From assembly GCF_022554085.1 (NCBI RefSeq), contig NZ_JAKFYR010000012.1, positions 61,519-125,518 on the forward strand: a DNA stretch of 64,000 nt, written 5' to 3'. Every line of letters starts with the position of its first letter. Positions within the stretch are counted from its first letter, which is position 1. This document shows, piece after piece, positions 27,001 to 34,501 of this stretch. The notes under the pieces are model-generated. The model searched no databases. It was not told where the DNA came from and saw only the letters and a list, made by a program, of their open reading frames with translations. The translations under genes were made by a program, and so were the position numbers. This DNA comes from Rhodococcus sp. CH91 (GTDB lineage Bacteria > Actinomycetota > Actinomycetes > Mycobacteriales > Mycobacteriaceae).

Positions 27001-29515
27001 CCGGCAGGCTCCGCTGAGCGTGCGCCTCGACCAGGTGCAGCCGGCCCACGAGATCACCCCGGCGCTGGCGTCCGGTGCGATGAGCCACGGTGCGCTCAAC
27101 TCCAATGCGCACGAGGCGGTCGCCCACGGCACGAACATGGTCGGCGGCATGTCGAACTGCGGCGAGGGCGGAGAGCACATCTCCCGCTACGGCACGATCC
27201 GCGGGTCGCGCATCAAGCAGTTCGCCTCGGGCCGCTTCGGTGTGTGGGCGGGTTACCTCGCCGATCCGATGCTCGAGGAGATCGAGATCAAGATCGCGCA
27301 GGGCGCCAAGCCCGGCGAGGGCGGTCAGCTGCCCGCCAAGAAGGTCACCGTGGAGATCGCCGCCGCGCGCGGTGCGACCCCCGGCGTCGAACTGGTCTCG
27401 CCGCCGCCCCACCACGACACCTATTCGATCGAGGACCTCGCCCAGCTCATCCACGACGCCAAGGCGGCGCGGGTGCGGGTGATCGTCAAGCTCGTCTCGT
27501 CCGAGGGCATCGGCACGATCGCGGTGGGTGTCGCAAAAGCGGGTGCCGATGTCATCAACGTCGCCGGCAACACCGGCGGCACGGGCGCAGCCTCGGTGAC
27601 CTCGCTCAAGTACGCGGGCCGCTCCGCCGAGATCGGCGTGGCCGAGGTCCACCAGGCCCTGACGGCCAACGGGCTGCGTGAGAAGGTCGTGTTGCGCTGT
27701 TCGGGCGCACACCAGACGGCCTCGGACGTCATCGTCTCCGCGCTGCTCGGCGCCGACAGCTTCGAGTTCGGCACCACCGCGCTGATGATGCTCGGTTGTG
27801 TCATGGCCAAGAACTGCAACGTCAAGTGCCCCGCCGGCCTGACCACGAATCCCGAAGTGTTCGACGGTGATCCTCGGGCGATGGCGCAATATCTCCTCAA
27901 CATCGCGCACGAAACTCGTGAGCTGCTCGCCCGCCTCGGTCTGCGGTCGCTGCGCGATGCGCGCGGTCGCGCCGACCTGCTGCACCTGCTCGACCATCCG
28001 TCGAGCGTCGGACGGCTGGACCTGCGCGCGATGCTCGCGGTGCTGCCCGAGGTGCACATCGACAACCCCGTCTACATGGAGAAGGACTACTCACGCGACG
28101 ACGAGTGGGTGCTCCGGCTCCGCGAGGCCCTGGTCGACGCGCGGGAACTCACCGTCTCGCTCGGGAACGGTGTGCGCCTGACGAACAACGACAAGAGTGT
28201 CGGCGCGCAGCTCGCGATCGACATCGAACGCATGCTCAACCACGAACAGCTCGGTGAGCTGCCCTCCGCGCTCACCGACGAGCGGGGACGCCGCTGGCTG
28301 CGCGACGGCACCGTCACGATCACCACCTCCGGCTCGGCCGGCCTGTCCTTCGGGGCGTTCTGCAACGACGGCATGCACATCGAGCACACCGGTACCGCCA
28401 ACGACGGCGTCGGCAAGGGCCAGTGCGGCGGGCAGATCGTGCTGCGTTCGCCCGGCGGCGGAAGCGACCGCAGGGGTGGCAACGTCCTCATCGGCAACTT
28501 CGCGCTCTTCGGTGCGACCGGTGGACGTCTGTTCGTCGAGGGCGAGGCCGGCGACCGGTTCGCGGTGCGCAATTCCGGTGCCATGGCGGTCGTCGAGGGT
28601 GTCGGCGAGTTCGCCTGCGAGTACATGACCAACGGTGCGGTGCTCAACATCGGCGAGTTCGGCAAGGGCTTCGGCAACGGCATGTCGGGTGGATTCGTCT
28701 ACCAGTACGACCCCGAGGGTCTGCTCCCCCGTAAGGCCAGCGCCGACTCGATCGTGCTCGGCTCGATCACCGGCGACGATCCGCAGGCCGCGATCCACAA
28801 CGCCGCGGTGTTGCGGTTGCTGCACCTGCACGTCGAGGCGACCGGTTCGGCGAAAGCCCGGTTCCTGCTGGACAACTGGCAGGTCGAGCAGCATCACTTC
28901 GCGTACGGCATGCCGCGTGCGCTGCTGCAGTACCAGGACGCCGACGAGATCCTCGCCGCGGCCTCCCGCAAGGACCTCGCCTCCGAGGTGGCCTCCGCGC
29001 TCGTCGGCCATCAGGTGCGCAAGTTCAAGGAGAGCTACCGCTCCGGTGCGCCCGTCGCAGGTGGGGTGACCCCCGGTGGCGCCGACACCGAGGCGATGTA
29101 CGCGCTGCTCAACAACTACACGGTGCTCGCCGCTGCGCAGGAGATGGCGCTGCAGAAGGTCCCCGGGGCCACCGACGTCTCCGATCCCGCGGTGCAGAAG
29201 GCTGCCCGCAACCTGCTGCTCACCGAGGACTTCTTCCTCGTCGCCAAACTCGAGCGGTACGCCCTCGCCGCGATCGCCGATCACACCGACGAGCAGCTCG
29301 CGGCGCTGGTCGCCGACAAGCGCCTGAACGACTACAAACAGGCCCTGGCCCTGCGCAACGTCCGCTCGGTCGATGCGCCCGGTACCTACGGCTGGATCCT
29401 CTTGCAGAGCCGCAAGAATCTCGACGCCGCAGGTCGCCTGCCCGGTTACGAAGAACTGTTCGCGCGCAACGCCGTGCCGAGCGTTCTCGCGTCCACGATG
29501 GGAGCCTCCGCGTGA
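24020..29515 (+). CDS. gltB: Atypical large glutamate synthase (GltB-like) subunit
   Basis: 1831 residues from GTG 24020 (GAGGAGGA 5 bases upstream), against roughly 1500 in usual GltB. Domains: class II glutaminase beginning at Cys19 after an 18-residue propeptide (DKSSC19GVGF), with HTRFSTN and MAHNGELNTDRKN; central domain around residues 430-850; an FMN/TIM-barrel synthase domain with GQLPAKKVT and VSPPPHHDTYS; Cys ligands C1260-x5-C1266-x3-C1270; and the C-terminal GXGXG beta-helix. The reaction makes two glutamates from glutamine and 2-oxoglutarate. An extra ~90-residue segment precedes the FMN domain and there is a long C-terminal extension. gltD is absent; a diflavin reductase overlaps the stop. 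Confidence 0.85.
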   Translation: MTHASDTGLYDITLDKSSCGVGFITRKDGVQTHDVLTRGHEALCVVPHRGGMSAEGVGDGAGINVDLSVAFFSEITGTTLQAGTFGVGNFFLPDEPAAHAEAGELVSSALRRAGVTVLAVRDVPVDDSVLRSAALKYQLPIRQWIFTRPDSCESVDEFDRLLHEVLLEVEARAYTEPALGGLYPLSLSARTQVLKNRLNSHEVIPYFRDLTDPRHAVHTLFFHTRFSTNTDPHPTMAQPFRLMAHNGELNTDRKNRLFEGALARAMGRDIIRPPGQSDSCRFDQTLAARIAHNDLDLVTAVVQMMPPAWENDTELSPQVRAMLEFFSLYEEKNDGPAALIFGNGTVVGARLDRLGLRPLRTVETEEYLAVTSEAGQFDFAPETVLRRGRIEAGGMLYFDHRTRRSYRTDEALELLAAQRDYASLVDEARRDLDALPEVPAEQAGSPLRYNGDLGRYQRYVSYSINQESFRFMLDPMLASGQERISAMGYGNAINALSDQEGGVAKYFSQRFAQVTNPSLDSIREADGMTLRVALGARPGSGAPTSSATQIVVPTPILTHLDMLRIREQADTPVRRFEMLYSPVFDDPKANAAALAAAIDGVAESIAGFAREPGGIAVLTDRHVSTDRAGLPMVLTVAAVNQRLIDEGLRLRVSVIVESGQLFSSHHIAATLGFGAAAVYPLTVQMRAEEKFGDDADTAFLKFRKAAEKSLMKTMGRVGLCTVESYIGGEFFEPSYLDTSDEVLARWFPNVKSPVGGVGFETVAQAVADWHRRALTVETEKDVPLLGLFKERAEGAGHSFGTTAVRGFVDMTEEPVTLPAGREAEPDLTDALRLLPLHRLSDAHGLDDAAYRYGGFRALTPGEIDSFEITPGYRAFARTIADERAQRPAALRDVLALPADVTYAVTAEDFTKEMGRFARFGNNSMLVRGVSAARVGESEFVLRLTGPLADDHRRPDALAASLVARFGDAVVSYRCYGDTLTVHAIGHAAQYLQQVRQAPLSVRLDQVQPAHEITPALASGAMSHGALNSNAHEAVAHGTNMVGGMSNCGEGGEHISRYGTIRGSRIKQFASGRFGVWAGYLADPMLEEIEIKIAQGAKPGEGGQLPAKKVTVEIAAARGATPGVELVSPPPHHDTYSIEDLAQLIHDAKAARVRVIVKLVSSEGIGTIAVGVAKAGADVINVAGNTGGTGAASVTSLKYAGRSAEIGVAEVHQALTANGLREKVVLRCSGAHQTASDVIVSALLGADSFEFGTTALMMLGCVMAKNCNVKCPAGLTTNPEVFDGDPRAMAQYLLNIAHETRELLARLGLRSLRDARGRADLLHLLDHPSSVGRLDLRAMLAVLPEVHIDNPVYMEKDYSRDDEWVLRLREALVDARELTVSLGNGVRLTNNDKSVGAQLAIDIERMLNHEQLGELPSALTDERGRRWLRDGTVTITTSGSAGLSFGAFCNDGMHIEHTGTANDGVGKGQCGGQIVLRSPGGGSDRRGGNVLIGNFALFGATGGRLFVEGEAGDRFAVRNSGAMAVVEGVGEFACEYMTNGAVLNIGEFGKGFGNGMSGGFVYQYDPEGLLPRKASADSIVLGSITGDDPQAAIHNAAVLRLLHLHVEATGSAKARFLLDNWQVEQHHFAYGMPRALLQYQDADEILAAASRKDLASEVASALVGHQVRKFKESYRSGAPVAGGVTPGGADTEAMYALLNNYTVLAAAQEMALQKVPGATDVSDPAVQKAARNLLLTEDFFLVAKLERYALAAIADHTDEQLAALVADKRLNDYKQALALRNVRSVDAPGTYGWILLQSRKNLDAAGRLPGYEELFARNAVPSVLASTMGASA

Positions 29516-31275
29516 CCACCACCAGCCCGTTCATTCCCCTCGATGCTCCGTTCACCGCGGATCAGCGGTCGTGGCTCTCCGGCTTCGTCGCCGGGATGCA
29601 GACCCGCCTGTTCTCCGGTGGTCCCGCCGACGATGCCGGGACCACCGGTTCGGCACCCGCTCTGCACGTGCTGTACGGCTCGCAGACCGGCAATGCCGAA
29701 GCCGTGGCCGAGGATGCTGCCGCCGCGGCCCGCGCCCAGGGTTTCGCACCGGTCGTGTGCGCCCTCGACGACATGGACCTCGACCGGTTCGCCGGCCTGG
29801 GTCAGGTCCTGATCGTCACGTCCACCTACGGCGAGGGCGAGATGCCCGACAACGCCGAGTTGTTCTGGGAAGCCCTGTCGGCCGAGGGCGCCCCGCGCCT
29901 CGAGAGCATGCACTTCGCGGTGCTCGCCCTCGGCGACACCGGCTACGACGGTTTCTGCCAAGCCGGCAAGCTCATCGACATGCGCCTCGAGCAGCTCGGT
30001 GCGCAGCGCATCGTGCCGCGGGTGGACTGCGATGTCGAGTTCGAGGAGCTCGCCGCGGCGTGGATCGCCGAAACGCTGCCGCTCGTCGCCGCGGTCGAGG
30101 GGATCGTGGGCGACGGCACTCCCGCCCCGCCCGCACCGGCGGCACCGGCCCGGGCGAAGTCGCAGTGGACCCGCAAGAATCCCTACCCCGCGACCCTGAC
30201 ATCGAACGTCCTGCTGTCCGGCGAGCATTCGGCCAAGGAGATCCGCCACTACGAATTCGCGCTGGCGGATTCCGGTCTCGAATACGAGGCCGGTGATGCA
30301 CTGAACGTCGTGCCCGTCAACGACTCCGAACTCGTCGAGGCGATCCTCACCCGGCTGGGTCTCGACGGCGCGGTGGTACCCGAGGGGCACGACGAGACCC
30401 TCGGGCACCTGCTCACCTACAACTACGAGATCACCGCGCCGTCCGTCGACCTGCTCGAGGAGATCGAGAAGCACACGGGCAACGAGGAACTCACCTACGT
30501 GCTGCGACACGGAGACAAGGCCGCGCTCGACGAATGGTTGTGGGGCCGCGACATTCTCGATGTGCTGCTGCTCGATCCCGCACCCGAACTGTCGGCCGAG
30601 CAGTTCCTCGCGCTGCTGCGTCCGCTCCAGCACCGCGCCTACTCGATCTCGTCGAGCCCGAAGGCGTGCGAGGGTTCCGTGCACCTGACGGTCGCGGCGG
30701 TGCGCTACGGCACCGACGGTCGCGAGCGGCGAGGTGTGTGCTCGACCTTCCTCGCCGATCGCGTGGGCGAGAGCACGGTCGGGATCTTCGTGTCGAAGAA
30801 CAAGGCCTTCCGCGTCCCCGCCGACGACACCGCACCGATGATCATGGTGGGCCCCGGCACGGGCATCGCGCCGTTCCGGGGGTTCCTGCAGGAACGCAGC
30901 GCCCGCGGGGCGACGGGCAGGAACTGGCTGTTCTTCGGCGACCAGAAGCGCAGTTGCGACTTCATCTACGAGAACGAACTGGCCGAGTTCGTCGACTCGG
31001 GTGTGCTCACCCGTCTCGACCTGGCGTTCTCCCGCGACCAGTCGGAGAAGATCTACGTCCAGACCCGGATGAAGGAGAACGGCGCGGAACTGTTCGCCTG
31101 GCTCGAGGACGGCGGCCACTTCTACATCTGCGGCGACGCCTCGCGAATGGCGAAGGACGTCGACCGCGCGTTGCACGAGATCGTCGCCGAGCACGGCGGA
31201 CTGAACGAGGATGGGGCCGCCGAGTACGTCACCGCACTCAAGCGCGAGAAGCGGTACGTACGCGACGTGTACTGA
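29512..31275 (+). CDS. CysJ-like diflavin reductase (FMN + FAD/NADPH) coupled to gltB
   Basis: 587 residues from GTG 29512, overlapping the gltB stop by 4 bases. Domains: flavodoxin with Y55GSQTGNAE, TSTYGEGEMPDN and ALGDTGYDGFC (FMN); a connecting domain; ferredoxin-NADP reductase with R375AYSISSSP (FAD), GPGTGIAPFR near 447 (NADPH) and FYICGDASRMAKDV, ending in a Tyr as CysJ does. It would carry electrons from NADPH through FAD to FMN. No sulfite reductase hemoprotein (cysI) is present. The coupling to gltB suggests it feeds the glutamate synthase in place of GltD; that is inference. Confidence 0.9.
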   Translation: MTTTSPFIPLDAPFTADQRSWLSGFVAGMQTRLFSGGPADDAGTTGSAPALHVLYGSQTGNAEAVAEDAAAAARAQGFAPVVCALDDMDLDRFAGLGQVLIVTSTYGEGEMPDNAELFWEALSAEGAPRLESMHFAVLALGDTGYDGFCQAGKLIDMRLEQLGAQRIVPRVDCDVEFEELAAAWIAETLPLVAAVEGIVGDGTPAPPAPAAPARAKSQWTRKNPYPATLTSNVLLSGEHSAKEIRHYEFALADSGLEYEAGDALNVVPVNDSELVEAILTRLGLDGAVVPEGHDETLGHLLTYNYEITAPSVDLLEEIEKHTGNEELTYVLRHGDKAALDEWLWGRDILDVLLLDPAPELSAEQFLALLRPLQHRAYSISSSPKACEGSVHLTVAAVRYGTDGRERRGVCSTFLADRVGESTVGIFVSKNKAFRVPADDTAPMIMVGPGTGIAPFRGFLQERSARGATGRNWLFFGDQKRSCDFIYENELAEFVDSGVLTRLDLAFSRDQSEKIYVQTRMKENGAELFAWLEDGGHFYICGDASRMAKDVDRALHEIVAEHGGLNEDGAAEYVTALKREKRYVRDVY

Positions 31276-31280
31276 TCGAG

Positions 31281-31305
31281 GCGCCGGGGCGGGCGTCCCC
31301 GGCGC
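31281..31305 (+). terminator. Probable terminator after the gltB-reductase operon
   Basis: Nine-bp GC stem (31281-31289 with 31297-31305) and 7-base loop, 5 bases after the stop. No T-run. Confidence 0.5.
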
Positions 31306-31404
31306 TCGCGCGCGTCGAGCGCCGCGGCCGAATTCGATGATCTTGAAACGGAATTCACGCTGATCCGGCCTCCCGAATACTGCGTGACTGTTCAGACGAT
31401 CAGG

Positions 31405-31410
31405 TAGTGT
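31405..31410 (+). promoter_or_regulatory. Putative -10 element (TAGTGT) for the Co/Ni ECF operon
   Basis: TAGTGT lies about 50 bases before the cbiM start, and TGACTGTTCA (31385-31394), a partly symmetric 10-mer, lies just upstream and could be an operator half. No B12-box (GCCACTG) was found, so a cobalamin riboswitch is unlikely. Confidence 0.3.
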
Positions 31411-31460
31411 GCCGGACAAGCACTCCACGTCGAAGGGTAGTCCCCGTGGACGTTTCGGCA

Positions 31461-32135
31461 ATGCACATGAGTGACGGCCTCATCGATATCCCCGCGTCGG
31501 TGGTCCTGTTCGTGATCGCCGCGGCCGGACTGGCTGTGGCTCTGCCCCGCGCCCGGAGAGAACTCGACGATCGCACCGCGCCCCTGGCCGGCCTCGTCGC
31601 CGCGTTCGTCTTCGCCCTCCAGATGATCAACTTCCCGGTCCTGCCCGGTGTCAGCGGCCATGTCCTCGGCGGAGCGCTCGCCGCCATCCTGGTCGGCCCG
31701 GCGACAGCGGTGATCTGCCTGACGGTCGTGCTCGTCGTGCAGGCACTTCTGTTCGCGGACGGCGGCCTGAGTGCGCTCGGCGCCAACATCACCAATCTGG
31801 CACTCGTGGGCGTCGCGGCAGGTTACGGCATCGCAGTGGCACTGCGACCCGTGCTGCGGCGCTATCGGGGTCTCGCTCCGCTCGGGGCCGTCTCGTTCGT
31901 GGCGGCCGCAGGCGCGACGGTCGTGGCGGCGAGTGCCTTCCTCGTCGAGTACGCACTGGGCGGCACGGCCGGCTCGCTCGGCACCATCGCCCCGTTCATG
32001 CTCGGAGTCCACCTCCTCATCGGTATCGGCGAAGGCGTGATCACCGCGGCCACGGTGATGGCGGTGGCCCGGGCACGCCCCGACCTCGTCTTCCTCCTCC
32101 GTCCACTGCGGCAGACCGAGCCGAGCACGATATGA
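31461..32135 (+). CDS. cbiM: ECF transporter Co/Ni substrate-binding membrane component CbiM
   Basis: 224 residues with about six transmembrane helices. I set the start at ATG 31461 so that the protein begins MHMSDGLID; in CbiM/NikM the N-terminal Met-His binds the metal and must be the true terminus. An in-frame GTG at 31446 has a better upstream purine tract and would add five residues. The SGHVLGG segment matches the conserved His-Val-Leu-Gly-Gly of the family. It captures Co(II) or Ni(II) for the CbiQO engine. It overlaps the next gene by ATGA. Confidence 0.85.
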   Translation: MHMSDGLIDIPASVVLFVIAAAGLAVALPRARRELDDRTAPLAGLVAAFVFALQMINFPVLPGVSGHVLGGALAAILVGPATAVICLTVVLVVQALLFADGGLSALGANITNLALVGVAAGYGIAVALRPVLRRYRGLAPLGAVSFVAAAGATVVAASAFLVEYALGGTAGSLGTIAPFMLGVHLLIGIGEGVITAATVMAVARARPDLVFLLRPLRQTEPSTI

Positions 32136-32500
32136 GAACGTCCAGAATCCTCGTCGTCCTGGGGATCGCGGTCCTGCTGATCGCGGGCCTGATGTCCTAT
32201 CTCGCGGATCCGGACCCGGACGGACTCGAAGCGGCGACCACCCGCGGATGCGAGGTCGTGCAGAACGAGGGAGAGGACGTCATAGCCGGGGACTGCCCCG
32301 CTGCCGTCGCGGAGGACCACGCGTTCGCCACGAGCCCGCTGGCCGACTACAGCGTCGGCGACCGTGACGGATCGACCGGCATCGCCGGTGTGGTCGGCGC
32401 CCTCATGACCCTGGCGGTCGCGATCGGAATGTTCCGGTTGCTCGCGCGGCGCCGGCGGGCACCGACCCGCGACCCGGCACCCGAGGAGGGCGGACCGTGA
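32132..32500 (+). CDS. PDGLE-domain membrane protein (CbiN-like accessory subunit)
   Basis: 122 residues. One N-terminal transmembrane helix (ILVVLGIAVLLIAGLMSYLA), then the family-defining DPDPDGLEAAT, an extracytoplasmic loop with two Cys (GCEVVQ, GDCPAA), and a second helix (GVVGALMTLAVAIGMFRLL). PDGLE proteins replace or accompany CbiN and are needed for metal loading of CbiM. Starts and ends in 4-base overlaps with cbiM and cbiQ, so subunits are made together. Confidence 0.88.
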   Translation: MRTSRILVVLGIAVLLIAGLMSYLADPDPDGLEAATTRGCEVVQNEGEDVIAGDCPAAVAEDHAFATSPLADYSVGDRDGSTGIAGVVGALMTLAVAIGMFRLLARRRRAPTRDPAPEEGGP

Positions 32501-33255
32501 GCGCGGTCCTCGAGCAGGTCTCGGCCCCGGCACGGCTTCCCGCCCGCAGGCTTCCCGCCGAGGTGAAGATCGTGGCGGCGATCGCCTTCACGTTCGCGGT
32601 GGTGGCCACCCCTCGCGAGGTGCTCTGGGCATTCGCGCTCTACTTCTCGATCGTCGTCGCGGTCTGTGCTGCCGCACGGATCCGGTTGTCGTGGCTCCTG
32701 CCCCGGCTGTCGATCGAGGTGCCCTTCGTCGCGCTCGCGGTGCTCCTGCCGTTCGCCGAGTCCGGATCGCGGGTGGAGGTGCTCGGACTGTCGCTGTCGG
32801 TTCCCGGCCTGTACGCGGCGTGGGGAATCCTGGTCAAGGGCACCCTCGGCGTCCTGGCCTCCCTGGTGCTGGCCGCCACCACGCCGGTACAGGATCTTCC
32901 CGGTGGCCTCACGAGACTGCGCGTGCCGTCGCTGGTCACCACGGTGGTCCTGCTCATGCTCCGCTACGTGGGGCTGCTCACCGACGAGGCGAGACGCATG
33001 GATGTCGCGCGTCGCTCACGGGGTGACGATCCGAGGATGCTGTCGAGGATCGGAGCGACCGCGCGCGGGGTGGGGGTGCTGTTCGTCCGAGCCTACGAAC
33101 GAGGTGAACGGGTCCACTCGGCGATGCTCTCGCGAGGGTTCACCGGCTCCGTGCCCACCACGGGCGCTGCGGCCGGCGCGACCGCCTGGATGCAAGGACT
33201 GACCCCTGCCGTGCTCGCCGCCGCGGTGTGCGCCGCTGCGTGGAGCACGGTATGA
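32497..33255 (+). CDS. cbiQ: ECF transporter transmembrane T component CbiQ
   Basis: 252 residues with five or six hydrophobic segments and the two cytoplasmic Ala-Arg-Gly-type coupling motifs, seen as DVARRSRGDD and AMLSRGF. These helices touch the ATPase and transmit ATP-driven movement to CbiM. It begins with GTG overlapping the PDGLE stop and ends overlapping the cbiO start. Confidence 0.88.
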   Translation: MSAVLEQVSAPARLPARRLPAEVKIVAAIAFTFAVVATPREVLWAFALYFSIVVAVCAAARIRLSWLLPRLSIEVPFVALAVLLPFAESGSRVEVLGLSLSVPGLYAAWGILVKGTLGVLASLVLAATTPVQDLPGGLTRLRVPSLVTTVVLLMLRYVGLLTDEARRMDVARRSRGDDPRMLSRIGATARGVGVLFVRAYERGERVHSAMLSRGFTGSVPTTGAAAGATAWMQGLTPAVLAAAVCAAAWSTV

Positions 33256-34004
33256 GCGGTCCTGCGAGCGTCGAACTCTCCGCGGTGCGGTACGTCTACC
33301 CCGACGGCCGGCATGCGCTGCGCGGAATCGACCTGCACGTGCCTGCCGGTGAGCGCGTGGCGGTCCTGGGCCCGAACGGTTCCGGGAAGACCACCTTGAT
33401 GCTGCACCTGAACGGGGTGCTCTCCCCCACCTCCGGCAGTGTGCGGATCGACGGCACCGTCGTCGACCGGAGCACCGTGCGGGAGATCCGCAGCCGGGTC
33501 GGGCTCGTCTTCCAGGATCCGGACGACCAACTGTTCATGCCCACCGTGACGCAGGATGTCGCGTTCGGTCCCGCGAATTTCGGGGTGTCCGAACCGGAAC
33601 TCGGCCACCGGGTGCGTTCCGCGCTCGACGCCGTGGCGATGACCGAACACGCCGACCGCACGACCATGCACCTGTCGGCCGGACAACGCCGACGCGTGGC
33701 TCTGGCCACGGCCCTGTCGTGTCTTCCCGGTGTACTCGTCCTCGACGAACCGTCCAACGACCTCGACCCCGTCTCGCGACGGGAACTCGCGGAGGTGCTG
33801 TTGCGGCTCACCGCCACGATGCTGGTGGTGACCCACGACCTGCCGTACGCCGCCCAGTTGTGTTCCCGGGCGGTGATCCTCGACGAGGGCCGGGTGGTCG
33901 CGGACGGTCCGATCTCCACGATCCTGGCGGACTCCGAGTTGCTCGCCCGGCACCGACTCGAATTGCCGTGGGGCTTCACCCCGGCGTCCACGACACCCCG
34001 GTGA
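33252..34004 (+). CDS. cbiO: ECF transporter ATP-binding subunit CbiO
   Basis: 250 residues from ATG 33252 (ATGA overlap with cbiQ). ABC ATPase motifs: Walker A GPNGSGKTTL, Q-loop FQDPDDQLFMPTV (the DPDDQ form typical of ECF ATPases), signature LSAGQRRRVALA, Walker B VLVLDEPSNDLDP and H-switch VTHDL. A single ATPase gene indicates a homodimer. It converges on the ArsR gene, whose stop is 22 bases away. Confidence 0.92.
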   Translation: MSGPASVELSAVRYVYPDGRHALRGIDLHVPAGERVAVLGPNGSGKTTLMLHLNGVLSPTSGSVRIDGTVVDRSTVREIRSRVGLVFQDPDDQLFMPTVTQDVAFGPANFGVSEPELGHRVRSALDAVAMTEHADRTTMHLSAGQRRRVALATALSCLPGVLVLDEPSNDLDPVSRRELAEVLLRLTATMLVVTHDLPYAAQLCSRAVILDEGRVVADGPISTILADSELLARHRLELPWGFTPASTTPR

Positions 34005-34026
34005 GGGTCGTGTCGCCGGTTCGGTT

Positions 34027-34401
34027 TCAGTCCGGCGACTTCACCTGCGAATGAGAGTGGCCTGCGTGTTCGTGTGTCGCGCCGATGGAATGCAGGAGTT
34101 CGTGCACGGTCGCGTCGGCCAGCCGGTAACGCACCATGCGGCCTTCCCGTTCCGCCGTCACCCATCCGCGGCCCCGTAGCAGACGCAGCGCGTGGGAGAC
34201 GGCGGTGCCGGTCATACCGAGCGCAATAGCGAGGTCCGTGACGCAGATGCCCGGAGCGTGATGCAGGCACAGCAGCAGCCGTAGCCGGTTCACGTCGGAG
34301 AGCAACTCGAATCGATCCGCCCATCGATCGATATCCGGTGTCCGGAGCGCGAGTGTCGCTCGGCGTACACCTTCGGAATCGAATTCCGCGTCACCGGTCA
34401 T
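34027..34401 (-). CDS. ArsR-family metal-responsive repressor, probably Ni/Co sensing
   Basis: 124 residues from ATG 34401, which lies 6 bases after a minus-strand TACACT box, so the message is likely leaderless. The winged helix has CVTDLAIALGMTGTAVSHALRLLRGRGWV. No ArsR-type CxC motif is in the recognition helix. Instead the C-terminal helix and tail are rich in Asp/His (LADATVHELLHSIGATHEHAGHSH), as in NmtR/KmtR nickel-cobalt sensors that use an alpha5 site plus tail. Its neighbour is the cbiMNQO operon, whose promoter it may repress. The exact metal is an inference. Confidence 0.82.
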   Translation of the reverse strand: MTGDAEFDSEGVRRATLALRTPDIDRWADRFELLSDVNRLRLLLCLHHAPGICVTDLAIALGMTGTAVSHALRLLRGRGWVTAEREGRMVRYRLADATVHELLHSIGATHEHAGHSHSQVKSPD

Positions 34402-34407
34402 GCCACG

Positions 34408-34413
34408 AGTGTA
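34408..34413 (-). promoter_or_regulatory. -10 element (TACACT) of the leaderless arsR gene
   Basis: Read on the minus strand, TACACT is followed by six bases and then the ATG at 34401, the spacing of a leaderless start. It supports the chosen start over an ATG at 34443. Confidence 0.4.
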
Positions 34414-34447
34414 CGAACAACACGCCCTGTGCCGACGGATCATTCAC

Positions 34448-34453
34448 TAGACT
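34448..34453 (+). promoter_or_regulatory. -10 element (TAGACT) for the EF-G paralogue gene
   Basis: TAGACT lies 48 bases upstream of the ATG at 34502, which also has a ribosome site. The arsR -10 faces it from the other strand, so both promoters share about 45 bases. Confidence 0.35.
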
Positions 34454-34501
34454 GTGGACCTGCCCCGTACCCCCGGACGGGCACAGTCGAGGAGCAGGTC
34501 G

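Noticed and set aside
25172..28057. 961-codon minus-strand open frame opposite gltB, and similar long antisense frames (221-2095, 16884-19244, 28091-29284)
   Set aside because: They are frame shadows caused by high GC; they contain no family motif, are His/Arg-rich and lie exactly opposite clearly coding genes.
29512..31275. Naming the diflavin protein as sulfite reductase subunit CysJ
   Set aside because: The domain layout fits, but no cysI is present and the gene is coupled to gltB, so a sulfite-specific name is not supported.
31276..31460. Cobalamin riboswitch upstream of cbiM
   Set aside because: No B12-box (GCCACTG) or extended conserved fold is visible in the 185 bases; a hairpin there fits the end of the upstream operon.
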